64,000 bases of DNA, from contig JACFMQ010000003.1 in the NCBI GenBank assembly GCA_019455325.1, positions 124,001-188,000 on the forward strand, read 5' to 3'. This DNA is from Rhodocyclaceae bacterium. Lineage in GTDB: Bacteria; Pseudomonadota; Gammaproteobacteria; Burkholderiales; Rhodocyclaceae. Every line of letters begins with the position of its first letter. Within the stretch, counting starts at the first letter, position 1. The notes beneath the pieces are model-generated. The model saw only the letters and a list, made by a program, of their open reading frames with translations, did no database searches and had not been told where the DNA came from. Of this stretch, positions 42,877 to 52,345 are shown in pieces. A program made the position numbers and the translations under genes.

Positions 42877-45800
42877 ATGAGCGATCTCTCGATCACGCTC
42901 GAGGACAAGTACACCCGCGCCTCGGGACGCGTCTTTCTCACCGGTTCGCAAGCCCTCGTCCGCCTGCCGCTCTTGCAGCGCCAGCGCGACGCCGCGGCCG
43001 GACTCGACACCGCCGGCTTCGTCTCCGGCTACCGCGGCAGCCCGCTCGGCGGCGTCGACCAGGCGTTCTGGGCGGCGAAGAAGATTCTCGAAGCGCAACA
43101 CATCGTCTTCCAGCCCGGCGTCAACGAAGACCTCGCCGCCACCGCCGTCTGGGGCTCGCAACAGGTGAACCTGTTCCCCGGCGCGAAGCACGACGGCGTC
43201 TTCGCCATGTGGTACGGCAAGGGGCCGGGCGTGGACCGCTGCGGTGACGTCTTCCGCCACGCCAACGCCGCCGGCAGCTCGCGCCACGGCGGCGTGCTGG
43301 TCGTCGCCGGCGACGACCACAACGCCAAGTCGTCGACGCTGCCGCACCAGACCGACCATTTCTTCAAGGCGGTGATGATGCCGGTGCTCTACCCGGCGAA
43401 CGTGCAGGAATACCTCGACTACGGCCTGCACGGCTGGGCCATGAGCCGCTACTCCGGCTGCTGGGTGGCGCTGAAGGCGCTGGCCGACACGGTGGAGACC
43501 TCGGCCTCGGTGAGCATCGACCCGCTGTCGCTCGCCATCGTCACGCCGACCGACTTCGAGCTGCCGGAAGGCGGCCTCAACATCCGCTGGCCGGACGACC
43601 GCCACGAGCAGGAACGTCGGCTGCTGCACTTCAAACTCTACGCCGCGCTCGCCTACGCCCGCGCCAACCGGCTGAACCGCGTGGTCATCGACTCGCCGTC
43701 GCCGCGGCTGGGCATCATCACTTCCGGCAAGTCGTATCTGGACGTGCGCCAGGCCTTCGACGAACTGGGCATCGACGACGCGCTCGCCGCCGAGATCGGC
43801 ATCCGCCTGTACAAGGTCGGCATGGTCTGGCCGCTGGAGGCCGACGGCGTGCGCGAGTTCGCCGAGGGGCTGGAGGAGATCCTGGTCATCGAGGAGAAGC
43901 GCCAGCTCATCGAGTACCAGTTGAAGGAAGAGCTGTACAACTGGCGCGAGGACGTGCGCCCGCGCGTCATCGGCAAGTTCGACGAGAAGGGCGAGTGGGC
44001 ATCGATCGCCGACGGCCGCGGCCACGTCACGCACGGCGAATGGCTGCTGCCGGCGGCCGGCGAGCTGTCGGTGGCACACATCGCGCGCGTCGTCGCCGGC
44101 CGCATCGACCGCTTCTTCACCTCGCCCTCGATCCAGGCGCGGCTGGCGCTGATCGAGGCCAAGCAGCGCGCGGCGGCCGCGCCGATCGTCCTCGCGCAGC
44201 GCACACCGACCTTCTGCTCGGGCTGCCCGCACAACACCTCGACGCGCGTGCCCGAGGGCTCGCGCGCGGTGGCCGGCATCGGCTGCCACTACATGGTGAC
44301 GTGGATGGACCGCAGCACCGCCACCTTCACGCACATGGGCGGCGAGGGCGTGCCCTGGGTCGGGCAGGCGCCGTTCACCGAAGAGAAGCACATCTTCGCC
44401 AACCTCGGCGACGGCACCTACTTCCACTCCGGCCTGCTGGCGATCCGGCAGGCGGTGTCCGCCGGCCATCCGATCACCTACAAGATCCTCTACAACGACG
44501 CCGTGGCCATGACCGGCGGCCAGCCGGTCGACGGCACGCTGACCGTGCCGCAGATGACGCGGCAGTTGGAAGGCGAGGGCATCGCGAAGATCGTCATCGT
44601 CACCGACGAGCCGGAAAAGTACGCGCAGGTGAAGGGCCTCGCACAGCCCGACGGCCGGCCGATCCCGATCCGCCACCGCGACGAACTGGACGCCGTGCAG
44701 CGCGAGCTGCGCGAGTATCCGGGCGTCTCCATCCTGATCTACGACCAGACCTGCGCCACCGAGAAGCGGCGCCGCCGCAAGCGCGGCAAGCTGGCCGACC
44801 CGGCCAGGCGCGTCTTCATCAACGAGGCGGTGTGCGAGGGCTGCGGCGACTGCGGCGTGCAGTCGAACTGCCTCTCCATCGTGCCGGTCGAGACCGACTT
44901 CGGCCGCAAGCGGCAGATCGACCAGTCCTCGTGCAACAAGGATTTCTCGTGTCTGAAGGGCTTCTGCCCGTCCTTCGTCACCGTCGAGGGCGGCCGGCTG
45001 CGGAAGCCGACGGCGGTCAGCGCCGACGAATCGCACTTCGCCGATCTGCCGCTGCCAGCGCTCGCCGACACCGCGAAGCCGTTCAACGTCCTCGTCACCG
45101 GCGTCGGCGGCACCGGCGTCGTCACGCTCGGCGCGCTCGTCGGCATGGCCGCGCACATCGACGGCAAGGGCGTGTCGGTGCTCGACATGACCGGGCTGGC
45201 GCAGAAGTTCGGCGCCGTCTATTCGCACCTGCGCATCGCCGACCGGCCGGAGGACATCCACGCCGCGCGCATCGCCACCGGCGAGGCCGACGCGATCATC
45301 GGCGGCGACCTGGTGGTCAGCGCCGGCAACGAGGCCATCGCCAAGACGCTGCCGGGCCGGACGCGGGCGGTGGTGAACCTGGCCGAGACGCCGACCGCCG
45401 AGTTCACCGGCAACCCGGACTGGCAGTTCCCGCTCGATCGCATGGCGGCGCGCATCGTCGACGCCTGCGGCGACGGCAACGTGCACTTCGTCGACGCGCA
45501 GCGGATGGCGGTGAAGCTGATGGGCGACGCCATCTTCGCCAACACCTTCCTGCTCGGCATGGCCTGGCAGCAGGGGCTGGTGCCGGTGTCGCTGGCGGCC
45601 GTCGAGAAGGCCTTCGCGCTCAACGGCACGGCCGTCGAGCAGAACCTGCGCGCCTTCCTCTGGGGGCGCCGCGCGGCGCACGACGCGCAAGCCGTGCACC
45701 GCTTCGCCAACCCGGCGCCGGTGCTGCCGCTTGCCGAGACACGCCGCGGCATCGACGAGATCGTCCGCGAGCGCGCCGCGATCCTCGCCGACTACCAGGA

Positions 45801-46398
45801 CAGCGCCTACGCCGAGCGCTACCGCGCGCTGGTCGAGCGCGTGCGCGCGGCGGAGGCGCCGCTCGGCGGCACGGCGCTGGCGGAGGCGGTCGCCCGCAAT
45901 TACTTCAAGCTGCTGGCGATCAAGGACGAGTACGAGGTGGCGCGCCTCTACGCCGATCCGGAATTCATGCGCCGCATCGACGAGACCTTCGCGGGCGACT
46001 ACCGCCTGGTCTTCCACCTGGCGCCGCCGCTGCTGGCGAAAACCGATCCGCACACCGGCCATCCGCAGAAGCGAAGCTACGGCCCGTGGATGCTGCGCGC
46101 CTTCCGGCTGCTGGCGAAGCTGCGCTTCCTGCGCGGCACGGCGCTCGACCTCTTCGGCAAGACCGCCGAACGGCGCATGGAACGACAACTGGTCGCCGAC
46201 TACGAGGCCGACGTCCGGCTCATCCTCGACCGCCTCGCCCCGGCCACGCACGCCGACGCGCTGGCGCTGGCCGGGCTGCCGGCGCGCATCCGCGGCTTCG
46301 GCCACGTCAAGGCGGCGAGCGTCGTTGCCGTCGCCGGCGAACGCGCGCGCCTGCGCGCCGCGCTCGCCGACGGGCAGCGGCTGGCCGCCGCGGCGTAG
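42877..46398 (+). CDS. Fused indolepyruvate:ferredoxin oxidoreductase
   Basis: A 1173-residue single-chain enzyme joining the alpha (IorA-like) and beta (IorB-like) parts. It oxidatively decarboxylates aryl or branched-chain 2-oxo acids to acyl-CoA. It begins SITLEDKYTRASGRVFLTGSQALVRLPLLQRQRD. The TPP domain is marked by GCHYMVTWMDRSTATFTHMGGEG. A cysteine-rich cluster domain (CEGCGDCGVQSNCLSI, CNKDFSCLKGFCPSF) follows near residue 650. The gamma-type domain NVLVTGVGGTGVVTLGALVGMAAH comes after it. A GGAG site precedes the ATG. It may supply arylacetyl- or acyl-CoA to the CoA-ester genes to its right. Confidence 0.93.
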   Translation: MSDLSITLEDKYTRASGRVFLTGSQALVRLPLLQRQRDAAAGLDTAGFVSGYRGSPLGGVDQAFWAAKKILEAQHIVFQPGVNEDLAATAVWGSQQVNLFPGAKHDGVFAMWYGKGPGVDRCGDVFRHANAAGSSRHGGVLVVAGDDHNAKSSTLPHQTDHFFKAVMMPVLYPANVQEYLDYGLHGWAMSRYSGCWVALKALADTVETSASVSIDPLSLAIVTPTDFELPEGGLNIRWPDDRHEQERRLLHFKLYAALAYARANRLNRVVIDSPSPRLGIITSGKSYLDVRQAFDELGIDDALAAEIGIRLYKVGMVWPLEADGVREFAEGLEEILVIEEKRQLIEYQLKEELYNWREDVRPRVIGKFDEKGEWASIADGRGHVTHGEWLLPAAGELSVAHIARVVAGRIDRFFTSPSIQARLALIEAKQRAAAAPIVLAQRTPTFCSGCPHNTSTRVPEGSRAVAGIGCHYMVTWMDRSTATFTHMGGEGVPWVGQAPFTEEKHIFANLGDGTYFHSGLLAIRQAVSAGHPITYKILYNDAVAMTGGQPVDGTLTVPQMTRQLEGEGIAKIVIVTDEPEKYAQVKGLAQPDGRPIPIRHRDELDAVQRELREYPGVSILIYDQTCATEKRRRRKRGKLADPARRVFINEAVCEGCGDCGVQSNCLSIVPVETDFGRKRQIDQSSCNKDFSCLKGFCPSFVTVEGGRLRKPTAVSADESHFADLPLPALADTAKPFNVLVTGVGGTGVVTLGALVGMAAHIDGKGVSVLDMTGLAQKFGAVYSHLRIADRPEDIHAARIATGEADAIIGGDLVVSAGNEAIAKTLPGRTRAVVNLAETPTAEFTGNPDWQFPLDRMAARIVDACGDGNVHFVDAQRMAVKLMGDAIFANTFLLGMAWQQGLVPVSLAAVEKAFALNGTAVEQNLRAFLWGRRAAHDAQAVHRFANPAPVLPLAETRRGIDEIVRERAAILADYQDSAYAERYRALVERVRAAEAPLGGTALAEAVARNYFKLLAIKDEYEVARLYADPEFMRRIDETFAGDYRLVFHLAPPLLAKTDPHTGHPQKRSYGPWMLRAFRLLAKLRFLRGTALDLFGKTAERRMERQLVADYEADVRLILDRLAPATHADALALAGLPARIRGFGHVKAASVVAVAGERARLRAALADGQRLAAAA

Positions 46399-46412
46399 GC
46401 GTCCGCTGCGGG

Positions 46413-46418
46413 TAGAAT
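46413..46418 (+). promoter_or_regulatory. -10 element (TAGAAT) before the methyltransferase gene
   Basis: TAGAAT lies 27 bp before the start at 46446, 14 bp after the previous stop, suggesting separate transcription from the oxidoreductase gene. Confidence 0.4.
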
Positions 46419-46445
46419 GCGGCGCTCGACCCTCCCGAGCGCCGC

Positions 46446-47192
46446 ATGAGCCCGCCCCTCCGTCAACTCGCCCTGCAGTTCGCCGCCGTCATTGCGGTGC
46501 TCTCCCTCGCCTGGCCGTACTACGGCGTGCGCGGCGAGCCCCTGCCCTGGGCCGGCGTGGCGATGGCCGTCGGCGGCGTGGCGCTGCTGCTCGCCGTCCT
46601 CACCCGCCAGCCGTGGTGGTGGCGGGCGATACACGCCGCCTTCGCGCCGCTCGCCTGGGCCGTGGCGCAACTGCAGATCGACCCCGGCTGGTTCCTGGCG
46701 GCGGCGATCCTGCTGCTGCTCGTCTATCGCGGCGCGCTCTCCGGGCAGGTGCCGCTCTACCTGAGCAACCGCGAGACGGCGGCGGCGCTCGCCGGGCTGC
46801 TGCCGGCGCACCCCGGCTGCCGCTTCGTCGACCTCGGCGCCGGCCTCGGCAGCGTGCTGCGCCCGCTCGCCGCGGCGCGCCCGGACGCCGTCTTCGTCGG
46901 CGTCGAGAACGCGCCGCTGACCTGGCTCGGCGGCCGCCTGCTGTGCCTCGGCCGGCAGAACTGCGAGCTGCGCTGGGGCAGCCTGTGGCAGACGCCGCTC
47001 GCCGGCTGCGACGTGGTCTATGCCTTCCTGTCGCCGGTGCCGATGGCCGCGCTGTGGGAAAAAGTGAAGACGGAGATGCCGCCGGGCAGCCTGTTCGTCA
47101 GCAACAGCTTCCCGGTGCCGGAGGTCGAGCCGAACGAAATCGTCGAGGTCGACGACGGCCGCGCCACGCGGCTCTACTGCTACCGCCGCTGA
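46446..47192 (+). CDS. Membrane-anchored class I SAM-dependent methyltransferase
   Basis: A 248-residue protein. Residues about 8-95 hold three or four hydrophobic segments (LALQFAAVIAVLSLAWPYYGV, PLPWAGVAMAVGGVALLLAVL, FLAAAILLLLVYRGAL). The cytoplasmic domain has SAM motif I CRFVDLGAGLGSVLRPLA, an acidic motif II in FVGVENAPL and the post-I segment DVVYAFLSPVPMAALWEKV. The substrate is unknown. The family is common in betaproteobacteria, usually annotated only as class I methyltransferase. Confidence 0.8.
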   Translation: MSPPLRQLALQFAAVIAVLSLAWPYYGVRGEPLPWAGVAMAVGGVALLLAVLTRQPWWWRAIHAAFAPLAWAVAQLQIDPGWFLAAAILLLLVYRGALSGQVPLYLSNRETAAALAGLLPAHPGCRFVDLGAGLGSVLRPLAAARPDAVFVGVENAPLTWLGGRLLCLGRQNCELRWGSLWQTPLAGCDVVYAFLSPVPMAALWEKVKTEMPPGSLFVSNSFPVPEVEPNEIVEVDDGRATRLYCYRR

Positions 47193-47198
47193 ACCCCG

Positions 47199-47849
47199 CT
47201 AGAGATGGATGCCCTTGTCGGCGACGGCGACCAGCGCCTGCGTCCGGCTGTTGACGCCGAGCGCCTTGAAGATCGCCGTGATGTGAATCTTCACGGTGCC
47301 CTCGGAAAGGCCGAGCAGCTCGGCGATCTCGCGGTTCGAGCAGCCCTTGACCATCAGGCCGAGGACATCGGTCTGGCGGCCGGTGAGGCCGGCGGCAGCG
47401 GCCGAGATCCCCTGCCCCGACTGCTGCGCCGCCGGACCGACGACGCCGGTCGTCGGCAGCGTCTGCTCGGGGACGTAGATCGTGCCGTCGAGCACCTTGC
47501 GCAGCGCGTCGAGCAGGCGGTCGCCGGAATAGGCCTTGGGCACGAAGCCGGCGGCGCCGGCCTGCAGCGCGCGATTGACGGTGTGCGCGTCGTCGTAGGC
47601 GGAAACGATCACCACCGGCAGCGCCGGGTAGCGCTGCCGGTAGAGTCCGAGACAGGTCAGGCCGTCCACGCCGGGCAGCGCCAGGTCGAGCAGCACGAGG
47701 TCGAAATCCTCGCCGTTGCCGAGCAACGCGCAGCCGGCTTCGCAGTCGGCGGCCTCCTCCACGACCACTTCGTCGCCGAGCTGCAGCAATGCCTGCACGA
47801 GTCCCTCGCGCACCAGCGCGTGATCCTCGATCACCAGTAGCTTGAGCAT
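47199..47849 (-). CDS. LuxR/NarL-family response regulator
   Basis: A 216-residue two-component regulator. The receiver domain (residues 1-118) has the acidic pair Glu8/Asp9, the phospho-acceptor Asp55 in LVLLDLALPG and Lys near 108 in FVPKAYSGD. After a linker, the C-terminal LuxR helix-turn-helix (about 150-212) reads LTGRQTDVLGLMVKGCSNREIAELLGLSEGTVKIHITAIFKALGV. No histidine kinase is adjacent, so its partner is elsewhere. It is convergent with the methyltransferase gene (6 nt) and divergent from the phaM-like gene. Confidence 0.92.
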   Translation of the reverse strand: MLKLLVIEDHALVREGLVQALLQLGDEVVVEEAADCEAGCALLGNGEDFDLVLLDLALPGVDGLTCLGLYRQRYPALPVVIVSAYDDAHTVNRALQAGAAGFVPKAYSGDRLLDALRKVLDGTIYVPEQTLPTTGVVGPAAQQSGQGISAAAAGLTGRQTDVLGLMVKGCSNREIAELLGLSEGTVKIHITAIFKALGVNSRTQALVAVADKGIHL

Positions 47850-48000
47850 ATGCGCAACCGCCTGCGGCCTTGGCCGCCGCGGCTTTCCTCCGCTGTTTTT
47901 TTCTGGCGTAACTGTATCACCAAGCACTGCTTTCGTGCCGATGCGCGGCGCCGCGTCTGCTACCATGAAATTCCACCAGCGACGCCGAGGGAGAGCAGCG

Positions 48001-48438
48001 ATGAGCAACGAGACGCCGAACACCGATCCGCTCGAATTCATGAAGGGCATGTGGGGAAGCATGGGCTTTTCGCTGCCCGGCATGGTCGCGCCGACCTTCG
48101 ACACCGACGAACTGGAGAAGCGCATCGGCGACCTGAAGGCGGTCGAGGGCTGGCTGCGCATGAACCTGTCGATGCTGCAGATGACCATCCAGGGGCTGGA
48201 GATGCAGCATTCGACGCTCTCCGCGGTGCAGGCGATGAGCCGGATGGCGACGGAAGGCCAGGCCGGCGAAGGCCAGGCGACGGGCGGCGAGAGCTTCGCG
48301 CAGGCGGCGATGTGGCCGTGGCACATGATGCAGCAGATGCAGTCGCACATGCAGCAGCCGGCGGCGCCGGAAGCGCCGGCGGACGAGGCGCCGCAGCCGG
48401 CGAAGACGGCGGCGCCGCGGAAGACGAAGAAGCAGTAG
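48001..48438 (+). CDS. phaM: PhaM-type polyhydroxyalkanoate granule regulatory protein
   Basis: A 145-residue protein matching PhaM, which links PHA granules to the nucleoid and activates the PHA synthase. The N-terminal signature is DPLEFMKGMWGSMGFSLPGMVAPTFDTDELEKRIGDLKAVEGWLRMNLSMLQMTIQGLEMQ. The Ala/Pro/Lys-rich C-terminus (PQPAKTAAPRKTKKQ) resembles the DNA-binding tail. A GGAGAG site precedes the start. It suggests the organism stores PHA. It stands alone between divergent and convergent neighbours. Confidence 0.85.
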   Translation: MSNETPNTDPLEFMKGMWGSMGFSLPGMVAPTFDTDELEKRIGDLKAVEGWLRMNLSMLQMTIQGLEMQHSTLSAVQAMSRMATEGQAGEGQATGGESFAQAAMWPWHMMQQMQSHMQQPAAPEAPADEAPQPAKTAAPRKTKKQ

Positions 48439-48447
48439 GCCCGCCGC

Positions 48448-49353
48448 TCAGCCGGCGACGACGCCGGTCCACAGCGGCAGGGTCAGCATCGAGGCGAGCG
48501 TCGTCGCCGAGATGATCCAGGCGACGGCGCGGCCGTCGCCGCCCATGCGCATGGCCAGGATGTAGGCCGAGGACGCCGTCGGCAGCGCGGCGAAGAGCAC
48601 GGCGACGCCGAGGTAGAGGCCGTCCAGCCCGAGTCCCCGGCCGATGAGCAGCGCCGCCAGCGGCACGGCCGCCAGCTTGACCGCCGACAGGTAGAGCGAG
48701 GCACCGAGGATGCCCGGCCGGTCGGCCTGCCCCTGCAGGCGCAGCGCGGCGCCGACGGCGAGCAGGCCGAGGGCGATCGAGGCGTCGGCCAGCCGGCCGA
48801 GGAAGGTGGCGAGCGGCCTCGGCGCCTCGAAGCCGGCGAGGTTGAGGGCGAGGCCGACGAGCGTCGCCCAGATCAGCGGGTTGCGCAGCAGCTCGCGCCA
48901 GACGCCGGTCTCGCCGTGACGGGCGAGCATCCACACCGACGAGAGGTTGGCGACGGGCACGGCCAGGCCGATGACCAGGCCGAGCGCGGCGATGCCCGGC
49001 GTGCCGAAGAGCAGGCCGGCGGCAGCGAGCCCGATGTACGAGTTGAAGCGATAGCCGCACTGGAAGATCGACGCGAAGACCATCGGCCGCAGTCCGAACA
49101 GCGGCCGCGCCAGCCACGCCAGCGCCATGCCCGCGGCCATCGCGCCGAGCGCCGTGGCGAGCAGCGGCGCCGCCGCCGCGAGGTCGAGGCGGGTCTTGAG
49201 GATGGCGTTGATCAGCAGCGCCGGAAAGAGGATGAAGTAGACCAGCTTCTCGACGCCGGCCCAGAAATGGTCGCCGAGCGACATCCAGCGGCGCAGCGCG
49301 AAGCCGAGCAGGATCAGGACGAAATCGGGGAGCAGCAGGAGCGCCGTGGACAT
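48448..49353 (-). CDS. AEC-family (auxin efflux carrier-like) transporter
   Basis: A 301-residue membrane protein with ten predicted helices in two inverted halves. Family features include FVLILLGFALRRWM, the LVYFILFPALLINAIL segment, QCGYRFNSYIGLAAAGLLFG and LPTASSAYILAMRMGGD near the end. AEC proteins export or import organic anions such as malonate or malate. The substrate here is unknown. The gene is tail-to-tail with the phaM-like gene. Confidence 0.88.
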   Translation of the reverse strand: MSTALLLLPDFVLILLGFALRRWMSLGDHFWAGVEKLVYFILFPALLINAILKTRLDLAAAAPLLATALGAMAAGMALAWLARPLFGLRPMVFASIFQCGYRFNSYIGLAAAGLLFGTPGIAALGLVIGLAVPVANLSSVWMLARHGETGVWRELLRNPLIWATLVGLALNLAGFEAPRPLATFLGRLADASIALGLLAVGAALRLQGQADRPGILGASLYLSAVKLAAVPLAALLIGRGLGLDGLYLGVAVLFAALPTASSAYILAMRMGGDGRAVAWIISATTLASMLTLPLWTGVVAG

Positions 49354-49381
49354 CGGCGCATTCTAGCCGCGGCGGCCGGGC

Positions 49382-50551
49382 TCAGACGATACGTGACAGC
49401 CGCAGGTCGGCGATCTCCGCCGGCGCGTAGCCGGCCTCGGCAAGGATCTCGTCGGTGTGCTCGCCGGCCGCCGGCGCCGTGCGCGCCACCGCGAAATCCC
49501 AGCCGGCGATGCGGAACGGCGGCGCGTACTGCGTCATGCCGTCGGCGGCGACGCTCATGCCGCGCGCCCGCGCCTGCGGATGATCGATCGCCTCGGCCGG
49601 CGTCAGCACCGGCGTCACGCAGCAGTCGACGCCGTCGAACAGCGCCGTCCACTCGGCCTGCGTGCGGCCGGCGAAGAGCGTCTCCAGCTCGCGGCGCAGC
49701 GCCGGCGACGCGCTCTCCGCGTAGCGCGCCTTCAGGTCCGGCCGGCCGGCGGCGTCGCAGAACAGTTGCCAGAACTTTTCTTCGAGCGCGCCGACCGCCA
49801 TGTAGCGGTCGTCGGCCGTGCGGTAGACGCCGTAGTTGGCGTGGCCGCCGGTGAGCAGGTCGGCGCCGCGCGGCGGCAACTCGCCGCCCCCTTGCAGCGC
49901 GAAGAGCGGGAACAGGTTGTGCGCGAGCACGGCCTCGCTCATCGCCACGTCGACGAAGCCCCCTTCGCCGCAGGTGCGCGCGCGCAGGAGCGCGGCGAGG
50001 ATGGCGGCGACCGCGCTCATGGCGCCGCCGAGCAGGTCGCCGATCTGCAGCGCCGGGATCGCCGGCGGGCCGCCGGCGACGCCGGTCTGGTCGAGGACGC
50101 CGGCCTGCGCCACGTAGTTGAGGTCGTGGCCGGCGCGCTGCGCCCACGGGCCGTCCTGGCCGTAGCCGGTGATCGCGCAGTAGACGAGGCGCGGATTGAT
50201 CCCGGCCAGCGCCGCGTGGCCGACGCCGAGGCGGTCCATGACGCCGGGGCGGAAGCTCTCGACGAGCACGTCGGCGCCGGCCGCGAGGCGCTGCAGCACC
50301 TGGCGGCCGGCGGCCTGCTTGAGGTCGAGCCGGAGGCCGCGCTTGTTGCGGTTCACGGCGCGGAAGAACCAGCTCGCGCCGTCCGGACCGTCGCCCATGG
50401 TGCGCGCGTAGTCGCCGGCGCCGGTGTCCTCGATCTTGATCACGTCGGCGCCGAGGTCGGCGAGGTGCAGCGTCGCCACCGGCCCCGGCAGCAGCCGGGA
50501 AAGGTCGAGGACGCGCACGCCGGCGAGCGGGGATTTGCCGGGGCGGCTCAC
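49382..50551 (-). CDS. CaiB/BaiF-family CoA-transferase or acyl-CoA racemase
   Basis: A 389-residue class III CoA-transferase fold protein. It starts with GTG (GTGA overlap with the upstream gene stop). Family features are LAGVRVLDLSRLLPGPVATLHLADLGADVIKIED, RNKRGLRLDLKQAAGRQVLQRL, DVLVESFRPGVMDRLG and ITGYGQDGPWAQRAGHDLNYVA. The nucleophilic Asp lies in LQIGDLLGGAMSAV. The close match at the N-terminus to alpha-methylacyl-CoA racemase-like members leaves transferase versus racemase undecided. It sits in an operon with a PaaK-like ligase. Confidence 0.87.
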   Translation of the reverse strand: MSRPGKSPLAGVRVLDLSRLLPGPVATLHLADLGADVIKIEDTGAGDYARTMGDGPDGASWFFRAVNRNKRGLRLDLKQAAGRQVLQRLAAGADVLVESFRPGVMDRLGVGHAALAGINPRLVYCAITGYGQDGPWAQRAGHDLNYVAQAGVLDQTGVAGGPPAIPALQIGDLLGGAMSAVAAILAALLRARTCGEGGFVDVAMSEAVLAHNLFPLFALQGGGELPPRGADLLTGGHANYGVYRTADDRYMAVGALEEKFWQLFCDAAGRPDLKARYAESASPALRRELETLFAGRTQAEWTALFDGVDCCVTPVLTPAEAIDHPQARARGMSVAADGMTQYAPPFRIAGWDFAVARTAPAAGEHTDEILAEAGYAPAEIADLRLSRIV

Positions 50552-51024
50552 GGCAGCGCCTCGCAGCGTTCGAGCAGGCTGCCGTCGACGTCGATGATCA
50601 CGCCCGCCTTCAGCTCGGTGTCGAGGAAGTGGCCGCGGAACAGCCAGCCGCCGTGGCCGTGCTGACGGCTCCACGGCGTGTCCCAACTGTCGACGCGCAG
50701 GCGCATGCGGATCGCCTCGACCTCGCGCACCTGCGCCGGATCGCGCACGCAGGGCCAGGCGTCGGCCAGCCGCCGCCAGTCGGCGCGGTCGTAGCGCGCG
50801 CGCGGCTTGCCGGGATTCGGACAGAGTTCCATGCGGTGCGGGCGGCGGTAGATGTCGACGATGGTCGCCTTCAGCCAGTAGGTCGGCGTTTTCAGGATGG
50901 CGCCCTCGCCGCCCTCGCGGAACAGCGCGCAGTCGCCCGCGACAGGCATGCGCGCCTCCTCGGCGAAGGCGGGAGAGAGGGAGGGAAGCAGGGCAAGAAG
51001 AGCGGATACGAGCCGGCGCATCAC
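50548..51024 (-). CDS. Hypothetical periplasmic protein
   Basis: A 158-residue protein with a signal peptide (MRRLVSALLALLPSLSPAFAEEA). The mature part has three or four cysteines (GDCALFREGG, MELCPNPGK, AWPCVRDP), many Arg and Trp residues, and a GGWLFRGHFLDTELKAGVIIDVDGSLLERCE ending. Its ATG overlaps the PaaK-like stop (ATGA), and its own stop overlaps the CaiB-like start, so it is firmly inside the operon. No family was recognised. Confidence 0.8.
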   Translation of the reverse strand: MMRRLVSALLALLPSLSPAFAEEARMPVAGDCALFREGGEGAILKTPTYWLKATIVDIYRRPHRMELCPNPGKPRARYDRADWRRLADAWPCVRDPAQVREVEAIRMRLRVDSWDTPWSRQHGHGGWLFRGHFLDTELKAGVIIDVDGSLLERCEALP

Positions 51025-52250
51025 TCGTATTTTCGCACGTCCTCGATGACCTTGCCGTCGTTGGGCAGCGCGCCGGGCGCGGCGAAGGCGACCTCGCCGC
51101 GCAGCTTGGTGATCTCGCGCAGCGAGGCGACGAGCGCGCCGGCGAGCGCGGCGTCGGCCGCGACCTCGCAGTGCAGCGTCATGCGGTCCTGGCCGTCGGC
51201 GTTGTCCACGACCAGGCGCGCGCGCGCCACTTCCGGATGGCGCTTGAGCACGTCGGCGACCTGCGACGGGTGCACGAACATGCCCTTGACCTTGGTCGTC
51301 TGGTCGGCGCGGCCGAGCCAGCCCTTGATGCGCTGGTTGGTGCGGCCGCAGGGCGAGGCGCCGGGCAGGATCGCCGAGAGGTCGCCGGTGCCGAAGCGGA
51401 TCAGCGGATAGTCGCGGTTGAAGACGGTGACGACGACCTCGCCGACCTCGCCGGCCGGCACCGGGTCGCCGGTGCCCGGCCGGACGATCTCGACGATGAC
51501 GCCTTCGTCGACGACCAGCCCCTCGCGCGCCGGCGTCTCGTAGGCGACGACGCCGAGGTCGGCGGTGGCGTAGGCCTGGTAGCCGTGCACGCCGCGCGCC
51601 GCCAGCGCGTCGCGCACCGAGGGCGGGAAGGCTTCGCCGGAGACCAGCGCCTTCTTCAGGCTGCTCACATCGGCCTGCAGCTCGTCGGCCTTGTCGAGCA
51701 GGATGCGCAGAAAGGACGGCGTGCCGGCGTAGGCGTCCGGCCGCAGATCGACCATGGCCTGCACCTGCTGCTCGGTCTGGCCGACGCCGCCGGGAAAGAC
51801 CGTGCCGCCGAGCGCCTGCACGCCGGCTTCCATGATCCAGGCGCCGGGCGTCATGTGGTAGGAGAAGCTGTTGTGCACCAGGTCGCCGGCGCGGAAGCCG
51901 GCGGCGAACATGGCGCGCGCCGTGCGCCAGTAGTCGGCGCCGCGCCCCTCCGGTTCGTAGATCGGCCCGGGCGACGCATAGACGCGGGCGACGCGGCCGC
52001 GCCAGTCGCCGACGAAGCCGCCGAACGGCCGGCGCGCCTGCTGCCGTTCGAGCAGCTCGCTCTTGCGGATCACCGGCAGCTTCGCCAGCGCCTCGCGCGA
52101 CGCCGTCGCCTCGGCGTCGACGTCCGCCAGCAGTTCGCCGAACACCGGCGCATAGGCCTTGGCGAACGAGATCAGCGACGGCAGCGCCGCCATCTGCTGC
52201 CGCTCGCGCACCTCCGGCGGGCGGGTTTCGAGTGCGTCGAAAAATTCCAT
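51021..52250 (-). CDS. Phenylacetate-CoA ligase-like AMP-forming enzyme (PaaK family)
   Basis: A 409-residue adenylate-forming enzyme of the phenylacetate-CoA ligase family. It has LPVIRKSELLERQ, a P-loop variant YASPGPIYEPEGRG, HNSFSYHMTPGAWIMEAGVQALGGTVFPGGVGQTEQQ, and YPLIRFGTGDLSAILPGASPCGRTNQRIKGWLGRADQTTKVKGMFVHP, characteristic of PaaK. The start at 52250 has a GGAG 8 nt upstream; ATGs at 52256 and 52268 are too close to or before it. It would activate an aryl or short acyl acid to its CoA ester. It is transcribed with the CaiB-like gene. Confidence 0.87.
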   Translation of the reverse strand: MEFFDALETRPPEVRERQQMAALPSLISFAKAYAPVFGELLADVDAEATASREALAKLPVIRKSELLERQQARRPFGGFVGDWRGRVARVYASPGPIYEPEGRGADYWRTARAMFAAGFRAGDLVHNSFSYHMTPGAWIMEAGVQALGGTVFPGGVGQTEQQVQAMVDLRPDAYAGTPSFLRILLDKADELQADVSSLKKALVSGEAFPPSVRDALAARGVHGYQAYATADLGVVAYETPAREGLVVDEGVIVEIVRPGTGDPVPAGEVGEVVVTVFNRDYPLIRFGTGDLSAILPGASPCGRTNQRIKGWLGRADQTTKVKGMFVHPSQVADVLKRHPEVARARLVVDNADGQDRMTLHCEVAADAALAGALVASLREITKLRGEVAFAAPGALPNDGKVIEDVRKYE

Positions 52251-52345
52251 GTGCATATCTCCGGGCAAAGCAGCGGCCAGCCTAGGGGAAGAATTCTTTT
52301 AACTTCGGGGGTCGGGTCGTTCGAAATTACGCGCAACCACGAGCA

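Noticed and set aside
42760-46305. Long minus-strand frame opposite the indolepyruvate oxidoreductase gene
   Set aside because: The translation is dominated by Arg/Val/Asp/Ala with no motif, while the plus strand encodes an unmistakable conserved enzyme.
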